64,000 nucleotides of DNA from Flammeovirga sp. SJP92. GTDB lineage: Bacteria; Bacteroidota; Bacteroidia; Cytophagales; Flammeovirgaceae. Where the stretch lies: contig NZ_LQAQ01000019.1 of assembly GCF_001583495.1 (NCBI RefSeq), positions 124,001 to 188,000 of the forward strand, written 5' to 3'. The notes beneath the pieces were generated by a model that saw only the letters and a list, made by a program, of their open reading frames with translations, made no database searches and had not been told where the DNA came from. Positions 46,042-55,699 of this stretch are shown here, piece after piece. The translations under genes were made by a program, and so were the position numbers. How positions within the stretch are numbered: position 1 is the first letter of the stretch; every line of letters begins with the position of its first letter.

Positions 46042-47313
46042 TTAAAAAGAGCCTCTTAGTTTATAAGTATCAGCTACTTTTGTAATGGCCACCATATAAG
46101 AGGCAATCCTTAGAGATACATTGTGTTTTTCTGCAATACTAAAGACTCTTTCAAAAGCTTCTTTCATAATACGGTCACTTCTTCTGTTTACTCTGTCGCG
46201 AGTCCATTTGTAACCTAAACGGTTTTGAACCCATTCAAAATAAGACACCGTAACTCCACCAGCATTTGCAAGAATATCTGGTACTACCACCACTCCTTTT
46301 TCATGTAGAATTTTATCCGCTTTAGCACCTGTTGGTCCATTGGCTCCTTCCACAATCAATTTGGCTTTGATAGCATCTGCATTTTTGATATTGATCACAT
46401 CTTCCTTTGCTGCTGGCACCAAAACATCAACTTCTAGTTCCAGTAATGCGTCATTTGAGATTTTCTCACCACCCGTAAAACCTTCTAATGTTTTATAAGT
46501 CGCTCTATATTCACTTGCTTCTCTCAAATCAATTCCATCAGGGTTATAAAACGCTCCTGTATGATCTGAGATTGCAGTAATTCTTAATCCTTTTTGAGCA
46601 AGAAGTTTAGCGGCGTTGCTTCCAACATTACCAAAACCTTGAATTGCAGCTGTAGCTCCATTAGGGTTAATTTTCATCTTTCGCAATGCTTCCATTGCAG
46701 AAACCATCACTCCCCTACCTGTTGCTTCGACTCTGCCTAACGAACCTCCTAAGACCAACGGTTTACCCGTAACAACTGCCTGAACTGTCTTTCCTTGTGC
46801 TTTAGAATATTCATCCATAATCCAAGCCATTTCCTGAGGACCTGTTCCCATATCAGGAGCAGGAATATCAATATCAGGACCAAAGATCTCATACATTTTT
46901 ACAGTGTAAGCCCTTGTCAATCTTTCCAGCTCACCTTTAGACATATTCGCCGGATCACATTTGATTCCGCCTTTTGCTCCACCATAAGGAATATCTACAA
47001 CGGCACATTTCCATGTCATCCATGCCGCCAATGCTTTCACCTCATCGAGGTTTACATCCATATCATAGCGAACACCACCTTTTGAAGGCCCTAAAGTGTT
47101 GGAGTGAATTACTCTATATCCTTCAAATACTTTTTTATGACCATCATCCATTACAATGGGCAATGAGACAATCACTTGCTTTGCAGGACTTTTTAAAACT
47201 TCATAAGTTTCTAAATCTAACCCAAGCTTTTCTGCAGCGATATTGAATCGCTCCATCATAGACTCAAATGGATTCTCTTTGTCAGTAATTGGTGCAGGTT
47301 CAATGTACCCCAT
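46042..47313 (-). CDS. gdhA: Glutamate dehydrogenase (Glu/Leu/Phe/Val dehydrogenase family)
   Basis: A 423-residue homohexamer-type dehydrogenase that interconverts glutamate and 2-oxoglutarate plus ammonia. The substrate-binding GGAKGGIKCDP has the catalytic lysine near residue 113, and the dinucleotide motif is AIQGFGNVGSNAAKLL. The early HSNTLGPSKGGVRY and middle DIPAPDMGTGPQEM are characteristic of this class. Cofactor choice (NAD or NADP) cannot be settled by eye. Monocistronic. Confidence 0.95.
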   Translation of the reverse strand: MGYIEPAPITDKENPFESMMERFNIAAEKLGLDLETYEVLKSPAKQVIVSLPIVMDDGHKKVFEGYRVIHSNTLGPSKGGVRYDMDVNLDEVKALAAWMTWKCAVVDIPYGGAKGGIKCDPANMSKGELERLTRAYTVKMYEIFGPDIDIPAPDMGTGPQEMAWIMDEYSKAQGKTVQAVVTGKPLVLGGSLGRVEATGRGVMVSAMEALRKMKINPNGATAAIQGFGNVGSNAAKLLAQKGLRITAISDHTGAFYNPDGIDLREASEYRATYKTLEGFTGGEKISNDALLELEVDVLVPAAKEDVINIKNADAIKAKLIVEGANGPTGAKADKILHEKGVVVVPDILANAGGVTVSYFEWVQNRLGYKWTRDRVNRRSDRIMKEAFERVFSIAEKHNVSLRIASYMVAITKVADTYKLRGSF

Positions 47314-47445
47314 CTTATGTATTTTATGTGTAAATATTACGTTTATTAATGCAAATACCTTAAAAAGGATTCAAATAACCAAATATTTTGTTCAATTTGA
47401 TGGAATAATAATCCGTAATCATTTTATAATCAAATGGATATTTTA

Positions 47446-49080
47446 TCATTCAGTATACTGACGGTTGCTGTAAGACAAGCAAGTAAGGAAAAAATATTGC
47501 TGGGTTTCTTTACGATTTAAATTAGAAGTAATTTTTTTAGTTCCTGTATGGATAAAGTGATTTTCATACCAATGACTTAATCCTCCATTCATGTATTTTT
47601 CTACATCGTTGGCAGGAGAATAATCTTTATATACCATCACTTCGCAATCATCTTTGTATTCTAAACGATCAGAAATTTTATAGAAAAAGCTATCCCTGCT
47701 CACATGTACAAAAGCCACTTTCTTATGGTCGGCATAGGCTTGTACTGATTCAACGGGCAGATTATTTTTTAAACTTCGAGCTGAATAAGTATTATCCCAT
47801 TGCATTTTACCTGTTTCAGGATCAAAACCACAAGCAATCACCCTTTTGTATCTACACTCTAATGGAAAAGGATTCCCGCCAGGCAACTTGTCTACATTTA
47901 ACGCATAAGGAATATATTCTCCTTTCTTTACAATCTGATTTTCATAATCCTGTACAAACCGCTTGGGCGTTGGTACGTCTGCTTTTGAAAAGAAACTTTC
48001 AGTGGTATATTTTGCATCACTTGTAAACGGATAAACATAATCCATTTCTTCCATTACAAAAACGATCTGTCCATTCATAAACTGCAATTCATGTTCTTGA
48101 AGAGTCAGGTGCTGTGGTATTACCTTATTTCGTTCTCTTTTATTCTCAAACTTTGTCTTAATCTGCTCCTGTTCTTTTTCAGGCAAGTGACTATTGAAAT
48201 TGTTGAAAAACAGGAAATCATAAAATTTAGGCCTCAAGCGATAACTGTTTTTACCAACAGCCATAGTATAAACGCCTTGCACATCCTCTTCATAACTTCC
48301 CAAACCATATGTTCCTATTATCATCAATTCACCTCTAGAGTTATGATAAGGTCTAAAAGTCAAGTAGTTATAATCTCTTTGAATTTCCTCAAAATACTGT
48401 TTATCCAAACGTCCATCCACGGTGTAATCATTGATATAAACACCTCTGTGCTCACTCGACATTTCCGCTTTTATAACCACAGTAAGAAGGTCGGCATCAT
48501 GATCCCATTTCATGCATACCACACCACCTTTTAGTTGGTTGATTGAAGGTAATATCGTTCTTTTTCCACTTTCTAAATTCCATCTGGAAACAAAAGGACG
48601 TGTATCAGCAGCACCGCCAAGGAAACAGATATTGTCTTCTATTTCAAAATAATCCACTGTCATCTTTTCTACATTTCTGTAAAAGAAAACCTTGTGTGAA
48701 CCATCGTCCAATCGAATTCTTAAAACTTGATAGGCTCTTTTGCTTGAACGCATCAAATAATAAGCGTATTTGTCGTCAAAATCTTCAGAAATAAAATCTC
48801 CATAATGTGTAAGATTAATCGTCTTTACCCACTTTTTTTGGAAATTGGATTTGATGTAGGTGACTTCTAGCTCAGAAATGATATGCTTTTTTTCTCCTGC
48901 ATATCTATTTCTCAATACAATCAAGCCATTGTCACCCATTGGATTGATGTGGTAATTACCATCATATTCGTGAAGCATTGGGAACTTGATTGTATTTTCT
49001 TCAAAAGTTTGTGAATGACAGTCAATTGGGAAATTTAATGTCAAAATGAAAATTAGGAGTAAATAAAATTTTGTTTTCAT
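47446..49080 (-). CDS. Exported protein of unknown function
   Basis: A 544-residue protein with a signal peptide ending DCHSQ near residue 24. I do not recognise a family. It is rich in aromatic and charged residues, with many short beta strands and phrases such as NGQIVFVMEEMDYVYPF and HVSRDSFFYKISDRL, suggesting a beta-propeller-like repeat of observations rather than an enzyme. No catalytic motif is visible. It is monocistronic. Confidence 0.55.
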   Translation of the reverse strand: MKTKFYLLLIFILTLNFPIDCHSQTFEENTIKFPMLHEYDGNYHINPMGDNGLIVLRNRYAGEKKHIISELEVTYIKSNFQKKWVKTINLTHYGDFISEDFDDKYAYYLMRSSKRAYQVLRIRLDDGSHKVFFYRNVEKMTVDYFEIEDNICFLGGAADTRPFVSRWNLESGKRTILPSINQLKGGVVCMKWDHDADLLTVVIKAEMSSEHRGVYINDYTVDGRLDKQYFEEIQRDYNYLTFRPYHNSRGELMIIGTYGLGSYEEDVQGVYTMAVGKNSYRLRPKFYDFLFFNNFNSHLPEKEQEQIKTKFENKRERNKVIPQHLTLQEHELQFMNGQIVFVMEEMDYVYPFTSDAKYTTESFFSKADVPTPKRFVQDYENQIVKKGEYIPYALNVDKLPGGNPFPLECRYKRVIACGFDPETGKMQWDNTYSARSLKNNLPVESVQAYADHKKVAFVHVSRDSFFYKISDRLEYKDDCEVMVYKDYSPANDVEKYMNGGLSHWYENHFIHTGTKKITSNLNRKETQQYFFLTCLSYSNRQYTE

Positions 49081-49332
49081 GAGATGAGATAGTTGATAAA
49101 GGGTAGTAACTAGGTAGAAATGAGATCTAGAAAATAATACTTTCTAATCCTATTTTTTGAAATAAAGCGTACTTTTGTTGAACCCTAATTTGCTCGATTT
49201 TTTATTAGAAGCATTATGATTAGAATCCTATAATTCAGGGCTATTGACAAACTCTATCATTTGAGAAATGAAAACCATGATGTATGCATCGTTTTCTTTC
49301 TAATGTAATGAAACATAAATTAAGAATCCATT

Positions 49333-51666
49333 TTGAAAACCTCACAAGTTAAAGAGTTAAATACCAATCACTTAACAAAGAAACTTTCTATCAGAGTAAG
49401 CTTTCTTTTAATTATCCTATTTCAGGTAATATTGGTGATTAAATTTTTATTTCCTTACAATCCTAAAACTACTTATGGCCAAATTGTTTTGTCTTCTGAA
49501 AAAAATATTATTGGAGCTACATTAAACAGTACTGATAAATGGAGATTACATATTGAAAATGACAGTATCTCAAACTTTTTTAAACAAGCCATAATTGAAA
49601 AAGAAGATCAATGGTTTTATTATCACTGTGGTGTTGATCCTTTTGCCATTGGCAGAGCTTTTTTTGATAACATCACAACAGGTAAGAGAACTTCAGGCGC
49701 GTCTACAATTAGCATGCAGGTGATTCGGCTTTTGGAACCTAATGAAAGAACCTACTGGAATAAGCTGATTGAAATCTTTAAAGCTATTCAGTTGGAAATT
49801 ACTTTTTCGAAAGAAGAAATTCTCAACCTATACCTTAACCTAATTCCTTTTGGAGGAAATGTTGAAGGCATTTATTCCGCTTCGTTATTGTACCTCCAAA
49901 AAAAACCAATTTTATTGAGCCCTGCAGAAGCCACACTTTTGTCCATTATTCCTAACCGTCCTACCTCTTTAGCCATCAACAGTTCTAAAACACAACTTAA
50001 AAAAGAAAGAAACAGATGGTTAAAAAAGTATTATGAAATGGGACTTTTCAATGAGAATACCTTAAATACCGCATTGACAGAGCCTATTTATTTTCAGAGA
50101 AAGAACATTAACAACCTCACTCCTCACTTAAATCAGAGATTGTATAATGAACACCCGCTTCAACTCACATTTCCCACAAGCATTAATGAAAAAATACAAA
50201 TCCGTTCACAAAAAATAGTCAAAAATTATTCTAGAGTTATTCAATCTTATGGCATTCAAAATGCAGCTGCAGTAATTATTGACAATAAATCGCATCAGAT
50301 TATAGCATACATTGGATCACAGGACTTTGAAGACGATCAATATTCAGGGCAAGTGGATGGCGTAAAAGCGGTAAGATCACCAGGAAGTACATTGAAGCCT
50401 CTTGCCTATGGAATGGGCTTCGATAAAGGATTAATCACTCCTCAACAAATGATTTTGGATGTCCCGAGTGATTTCGGCACATACAGTCCAATGAATTATG
50501 ATCAAAAATTCAGAGGAAGTCTAACAGTGAAAGAAGCACTTACACAATCATTGAATATTCCTGCTGTTGCATTAGTGGAGAAAGTTGGTGTACATGATTT
50601 CATTCAAAAACTGACACTTGCAGAATTTTCAACTATTCAAAGTCAGCAGAAAAGGCTTGGTTTATCTACTGTTTTGGGAGGATGTGGTGTAACTTTAGAA
50701 GAGTTAGCTAAATTATATTCAGCTTTCGCCAATCAAGGAATTTATTATAGCATATCACCAGTCTATCAAACGAATCAAAACGAGACTGAAATCATAAGTA
50801 AGGAAAGTGCATTTATGATCAGGGAAATTTTAAGTACACTGAAAAGGCCCGACTTACCCAATAATCCTCAAAACAGTATTAATGTACCTAAAATTGCATG
50901 GAAAACCGGTACATCTTACGGCCGTAAAGATGCTTGGAGTATTGGTTACAATTCAAAATATACAGTGGGAGTTTGGTGTGGCAATTTCTCCAATGAAGGC
51001 GTGCAAGAACTAACAGGAGCCGAGATTGCTACTCCTTTGTTATTCAGAATATTTAGAAGCTTATATTCTTCTAATAATGTACAACAAGAAGAAGTTGAAG
51101 TTCCTGATAATTTATTTAAAAGAAATGTTTGTGCTGTTTCGGGGATCATACCCAATACTTTTTGCGATCATCAAGTAGAAGACTGGTATATTCCTTTAGT
51201 TTCCTCATCAAAAAAATGTACTCATAAGAAAATTGTATTTGTGCATCCTGATGAGAAATTCTCGTACTGTTCTGAATGTCTGCCACACAATGGCGGTTAT
51301 ATCAAAAAAAGTTATCCAAATCCGCCAGAAACATTAACACAATATTATATCGATGAAAAAATACCATTCCCATTTGCACCACCTCATAACCCTGCGTGTC
51401 AGAGTCTGATTTCAGGAAATCCGCCAGAAATTGTTTCTCCAATTGACGGAAGAACTTATTATGTATCTCAATCCAATGCTGAATTGGAATTGAAGGCCAT
51501 TACTTCCAATGATGTCGACTATGTATTTTGGTATATAAATGATAAATTCAAAGGAAAAATCAATAAAAGAGAAACATTCTTCTACAAACCTTCACCAGGA
51601 AAAAATAAGATTTCTTGTAGTGATGATAAAGGTAGAAATACCGATATTTCTATCTTTGTAAAATAA
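49333..51666 (+). CDS. pbpC: Penicillin-binding protein 1C
   Basis: A 777-residue bifunctional peptidoglycan synthase. A membrane anchor (residues 22-40) precedes the GT51 glycosyltransferase (EDQWFYYHCGVDPFAI near residue 92). The transpeptidase has S352-T-L-K355, S406-L-N408 and K524-T-G-T527. The last 90 residues are the BiPBP_C domain that marks the PBP1C subfamily. The only in-frame start before the anchor is TTG at 49333; no ATG is available. It may be co-transcribed with the antiporter gene 64 bases downstream. Confidence 0.93.
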   Translation: MKTSQVKELNTNHLTKKLSIRVSFLLIILFQVILVIKFLFPYNPKTTYGQIVLSSEKNIIGATLNSTDKWRLHIENDSISNFFKQAIIEKEDQWFYYHCGVDPFAIGRAFFDNITTGKRTSGASTISMQVIRLLEPNERTYWNKLIEIFKAIQLEITFSKEEILNLYLNLIPFGGNVEGIYSASLLYLQKKPILLSPAEATLLSIIPNRPTSLAINSSKTQLKKERNRWLKKYYEMGLFNENTLNTALTEPIYFQRKNINNLTPHLNQRLYNEHPLQLTFPTSINEKIQIRSQKIVKNYSRVIQSYGIQNAAAVIIDNKSHQIIAYIGSQDFEDDQYSGQVDGVKAVRSPGSTLKPLAYGMGFDKGLITPQQMILDVPSDFGTYSPMNYDQKFRGSLTVKEALTQSLNIPAVALVEKVGVHDFIQKLTLAEFSTIQSQQKRLGLSTVLGGCGVTLEELAKLYSAFANQGIYYSISPVYQTNQNETEIISKESAFMIREILSTLKRPDLPNNPQNSINVPKIAWKTGTSYGRKDAWSIGYNSKYTVGVWCGNFSNEGVQELTGAEIATPLLFRIFRSLYSSNNVQQEEVEVPDNLFKRNVCAVSGIIPNTFCDHQVEDWYIPLVSSSKKCTHKKIVFVHPDEKFSYCSECLPHNGGYIKKSYPNPPETLTQYYIDEKIPFPFAPPHNPACQSLISGNPPEIVSPIDGRTYYVSQSNAELELKAITSNDVDYVFWYINDKFKGKINKRETFFYKPSPGKNKISCSDDKGRNTDISIFVK

Positions 51667-51730
51667 GTTTCAAAAACTTACACTCTTTAGAACTCAAAAC
51701 TTCTTAAAAAGTAATACGCGTTTACATTAT

Positions 51731-53545
51731 ATGATCGAACTTGCAGGACTTATCGGGTTGGGATTTTTTGCACAGTGGCTTGGTTGGAGAATCAAGATTC
51801 CTGCAATCTTACCACTTATTTTAATTGGTCTATTGGTGGGGCCTTTCTCCACTTTTTTCACATCCGATGGCTCAAAATTTATCGATGGAGATAAGATTTT
51901 CCATGGAGATCTATTGTTCGATGTGGTGAATCTTTCTGTAGGTCTGATACTTTTTGAAGGAGGAATGACATTGAAACTCAAAGAAACCAAAAACATAGGC
52001 AATGTTATTTGGCGATTATTGTTCTTTGGTACATTTATTACATTGATTGGCGGAGCCATTGCCACACATTATATAATGGGGATCAGTTATAGAATTGCTT
52101 TTCTTTTTAGTGCCTTGATTATTGTAAGTGGACCAACAGTAATTGGGCCTTTATTGAGAAATGTAAAGCCTAATGCTAGAATTAATACCATTTTAAAATG
52201 GGAAGGAATATTGATTGACCCTGTTGGAGCATTGACTGCCATTTTGATATTTGATTTTATTCTTTCTGGGCAACCCAATGAGTTATTTACATTTTTTGCT
52301 TTGAAAGGTTTTGTATTGCTAGCACTTTCTGGATTGATTTCAGGAGGAATTGCCGCCTTTATTACGACCAAAGTACTAAACCAGAGGTTATTGCCGGATC
52401 ACCTTAAAAATACAGTTATACTTGGTTTTGTAATTGCCACTTTCGCTTTTTCGGATCTATTACATGCCGAATCTGGTTTGCTTGCTGTAACTGTTTACGG
52501 TATGATACTAGCCAATTCCAAAGTAGCATCCATCAAATCCATTTTATCATTCAAAGAAGATGTAACACTTATTCTGATTTCATTTCTCTTTGTAATGTTG
52601 TCATCAAGAATGAATATCAGTGACTTTGAAGCGCTGGCCAACTTTCATAGTGTGGTGTTATTCATTGTCATTATCTTTGTTTTGAGACCATTGGTAGTAC
52701 TTTGCAGTACTTTGGGACCCTCATTAACTTGGAAAGAACGAATTTTTATTTCCTATATTTCTCCAAGAGGTATTGTAGCGGCGGGTGTTGCCTCATTATT
52801 CACCTTAAAATTAACACAAGGAATTGCTCCAATCACAGAAGCTCAAGTAGAAGAAGCTAAACTATTGCTTCCTCTTACCTTCATGATCATTATCGGCACT
52901 GTCATTCTTCAAGGCTTAACGGCTAAGCCTTTTGCAAAGCTATTGAAAGTAACACGACAAGAACCCAACGGAATATTATTCCTTGGTGCGAGTGAAGTCG
53001 GACTTTTCATTGCCAAGATCTTACAACAATATCACATCCCTGTAATGGTATCTGATACCTCAGAACAAAATTTAAGAGAAGCCAAAAGACATAGAATACC
53101 TATATATGAAGGAAGTATTTTATCAGATGGAGCCATAGAAAACGTAGATTTTTCTGCCTATGGCCAACTTTTTTCAACCACTTCCAATAATGAAATAAAT
53201 ATTTTAGGTAATAGAACAATTTCCTCAGAACTGGGTATGAATAAGGTATTCCGTTTAGCCTCAAAAATGGAAGTAGAAATGCACACCCTTCAAAAACCCC
53301 AGCATTTACTTTTCAGAGGAAAATATGATTTTATTGGATTGAGTACCTTAATCCGTAGAAAGCATCAGGTAAAACATATGAAAATTCAAAAGACTATGGA
53401 CCAAGAAGAAAGCATAGACTTTTTGGATCAACTTGATTTACCGGTGTTTATCATCCATGAAAATAGTTATGTAACTCCAGTAACCGATTCTCTAAATGAG
53501 ATCAATGAAGGAGATGAAATTGTCTATATTAAGTTTAATGAATAA
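51731..53545 (+). CDS. Monovalent cation/proton antiporter with TrkA-N domain
   Basis: A 604-residue CPA-type antiporter. About eleven to twelve transmembrane helices fill residues 1-385, including the conserved WEGILIDPVGALTAILIF and SARISPRGIVAAGVASL-like segment. A cytosolic NAD-binding TrkA-N-like domain follows (GILFLGASEVGLFIAKILQ). Such proteins exchange Na+ or K+ for protons and help pH and salt balance, important for marine life. Ion choice cannot be read. Confidence 0.82.
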   Translation: MIELAGLIGLGFFAQWLGWRIKIPAILPLILIGLLVGPFSTFFTSDGSKFIDGDKIFHGDLLFDVVNLSVGLILFEGGMTLKLKETKNIGNVIWRLLFFGTFITLIGGAIATHYIMGISYRIAFLFSALIIVSGPTVIGPLLRNVKPNARINTILKWEGILIDPVGALTAILIFDFILSGQPNELFTFFALKGFVLLALSGLISGGIAAFITTKVLNQRLLPDHLKNTVILGFVIATFAFSDLLHAESGLLAVTVYGMILANSKVASIKSILSFKEDVTLILISFLFVMLSSRMNISDFEALANFHSVVLFIVIIFVLRPLVVLCSTLGPSLTWKERIFISYISPRGIVAAGVASLFTLKLTQGIAPITEAQVEEAKLLLPLTFMIIIGTVILQGLTAKPFAKLLKVTRQEPNGILFLGASEVGLFIAKILQQYHIPVMVSDTSEQNLREAKRHRIPIYEGSILSDGAIENVDFSAYGQLFSTTSNNEINILGNRTISSELGMNKVFRLASKMEVEMHTLQKPQHLLFRGKYDFIGLSTLIRRKHQVKHMKIQKTMDQEESIDFLDQLDLPVFIIHENSYVTPVTDSLNEINEGDEIVYIKFNE

Positions 53546-53667
53546 CAAATCATTGAATATTAGGTTAATTAAACCTAAAATATTTTGAATAATTTTTCTC
53601 TAACATTATTTATGTAAATAGTAAGCGGTACTGTGATGATATCGTAAAAGTGAGTTTGAAGTACGTG

Positions 53668-54390
53668 ATGAAAAAGAGAGTCGCTATTGATATAGGCAAT
53701 ACTTTAATGAAAGTTGGATTCTTTCAAGACAACGAATTGAAAGATGTTTGTGTCTTTAAAGAGGAAGTAGAACTTATAAAAGCATTAAAAGACTTCTCTT
53801 GTGAATGTATTGGTATAGCAAATGTGGGCAAAATTGAAAATAATTTGGTCCAAGAACTAGAAAAAGAGTTTGATGTTGTTATTATTACATCAGATTTGAA
53901 ATTACCGTTCATCAATCGTTACGCAACTCCTAGAACGTTGGGTGTAGATCGAATTGCAGCAGTTGTTGGTGCAATGTCTGTTTTCCCCAATGAGAACTGT
54001 CTTATTATTGATATCGGCACTTGTGTCACTTATGATTTCATCAATTATAAAAACGAATATTTAGGCGGTGGAATATCACCTGGAATAAATATGAGATTAA
54101 AAGCAATGCATTCATTTACGGCTAACTTACCTCTTTTGGATTGGGAAGGCTCTGAAGTCGATCTGATCGGCAACAGTACTGACAACTGTATGTTGTCTGG
54201 AGCAGTAAATGGAATCGTGGCTGAAATTGATGGGATTATTCGCCAATATGAGGCAAAATTTGGTAGAATTAATAATTTACTATGCGGTGGAGTTGCAAAT
54301 ACTTTTGAATCTAAATTAAATTCAAGCATCTTTGCAGACCGAAATTTGGTTCTCAAGGGAATCGACAGTATCCTGAGATTACATGTATAG
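53668..54390 (+). CDS. coaX: Type III pantothenate kinase CoaX
   Basis: A 240-residue cytosolic kinase, first step of coenzyme A synthesis. The start is the ATG at 53668 (MKKRVAIDIGNT); an upstream GTG at 53650 would add six residues. The ATP motif DIGNTLMKVGFF, the central TPRTLGVDRIAAVVGA and IIDIGTCVTYDF, and the pantothenate-binding GGGISPGINMR are all present. The 3' end overlaps the next gene by eight bases. Confidence 0.95.
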   Translation: MKKRVAIDIGNTLMKVGFFQDNELKDVCVFKEEVELIKALKDFSCECIGIANVGKIENNLVQELEKEFDVVIITSDLKLPFINRYATPRTLGVDRIAAVVGAMSVFPNENCLIIDIGTCVTYDFINYKNEYLGGGISPGINMRLKAMHSFTANLPLLDWEGSEVDLIGNSTDNCMLSGAVNGIVAEIDGIIRQYEAKFGRINNLLCGGVANTFESKLNSSIFADRNLVLKGIDSILRLHV

Positions 54391-55681
54391 ACGTATTAAT
54401 CATATCATTCTTACTTGCCTCTCAATTTTTGCGTTCACTACAACAGCTTTAGCGCAAATAGGCAATTCTCCTTTTACAGCATTAGGAGTTGGAAATCCTG
54501 TAGATGCAGCCTCTGTCCGAAATAAAGGTATGGGCTATACAGGTGTAGGTTTAGCGAGTTATGGACACTCCAATTTGCTCAACCCTGCTACATTAACTTA
54601 CAACAACTTGACACTCTTTGAGATTGGTATGTTTACCGAACAAAGAACGTTGACTGCTGAAAATCAAACACAGGCTGATTACGGTGGAGGTTTAAGTTAT
54701 ATGACTTTCGCATTTCCGGTGAGTCAGAGATGGACGATGGGTGTAGGCTTCAAACCTTACACTGTGGTGGGATATAAATTCTCACAAGCAGATACCCTAA
54801 GTATCCCTGTAAACGGTCAAATGACGCCAGCCAAATATTATGGCATTCAAAATGAAGGTAGAGGCGGTATTAACCAAGTTTACTTTTCAAATGCTTACCG
54901 TATAGCAAAAGGATTGTCAATTGGTCTTGAACTAGGATATAATATTGGCATTATAGAAAGAAATACAAAAACCGAACTTCTTGATGGTTCAAGTGATTTT
55001 ATCTCAGCGAGAGGTATTCGTTTAAACTACAGAGGTTTGATTTATAAGCCAGGAGTTTACTACTCTCATCATTTTGGAGCAAAAGAAAAAGGCTCTAGAG
55101 TAAACTTTGGTGCAACATATACGTTTGAACAACAAATCAATGTAAAACGTTTAGAAGACATTCAGACTCGTTCTACTACTGATTTAATTTTAAATAGAGA
55201 TACTATTATTGTTGATCAATCACAAAGAGCAACAATGCCTGAAGAATTTGCTGTCGGGCTGAGTTATGAATTGGTGGGTAAATTGGCAATAGCAGTAGAT
55301 TATAAGCAACAAAACTGGTCTAAATTTGTTGATTATGATGGAAGATCTCAATTAGAAGATTCCTATAAAATTGGAGTTGGCGTTGAGTACACTTCCAATT
55401 ATTTGTCAACAAAGTATTTAGACAGAATCACATATAGAGGTGGTTTCTCTTTTGGAACCTCTCCTTATGAGCCCTATGGGGCTGGAAAAAAGCTTAAAGA
55501 ATATTTAGTGACGGCTGGTATTGAATTCCCGATGGGCTTTTCATCCCTATCTGTCTCTGGACAATATGGGTGGGTAGAATCAGATATTCAGAACAGCAAC
55601 ACTTTCGAGGATCGTCACTATCAATTAAATATAGGTGTAACAATCAACGATCGCTGGTTTGTAAGGCGAAAAATCAACTAA
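54383..55681 (+). CDS. OmpP1/FadL-like outer-membrane protein
   Basis: A 432-residue barrel protein with a signal ending TALAQ near residue 25. The N-terminal GNPVDAASVRNKGMGYTGVG and SNLLNPATLT are typical of the FadL/OmpP1-related barrels of Bacteroidota, with many strand segments following. It likely transports small hydrophobic molecules, but that is by analogy. The start codon lies inside coaX, so the pair is translationally coupled, as is usual for this gene order. Confidence 0.75.
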   Translation: MYRRINHIILTCLSIFAFTTTALAQIGNSPFTALGVGNPVDAASVRNKGMGYTGVGLASYGHSNLLNPATLTYNNLTLFEIGMFTEQRTLTAENQTQADYGGGLSYMTFAFPVSQRWTMGVGFKPYTVVGYKFSQADTLSIPVNGQMTPAKYYGIQNEGRGGINQVYFSNAYRIAKGLSIGLELGYNIGIIERNTKTELLDGSSDFISARGIRLNYRGLIYKPGVYYSHHFGAKEKGSRVNFGATYTFEQQINVKRLEDIQTRSTTDLILNRDTIIVDQSQRATMPEEFAVGLSYELVGKLAIAVDYKQQNWSKFVDYDGRSQLEDSYKIGVGVEYTSNYLSTKYLDRITYRGGFSFGTSPYEPYGAGKKLKEYLVTAGIEFPMGFSSLSVSGQYGWVESDIQNSNTFEDRHYQLNIGVTINDRWFVRRKIN

Positions 55682-55699
55682 TCAATCGGATTTTCAAAA

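Noticed and set aside
48091-48534. 147-codon plus-strand frame
   Set aside because: Antisense to the exported protein at 47446-49080, whose signal peptide, length and composition are sound.
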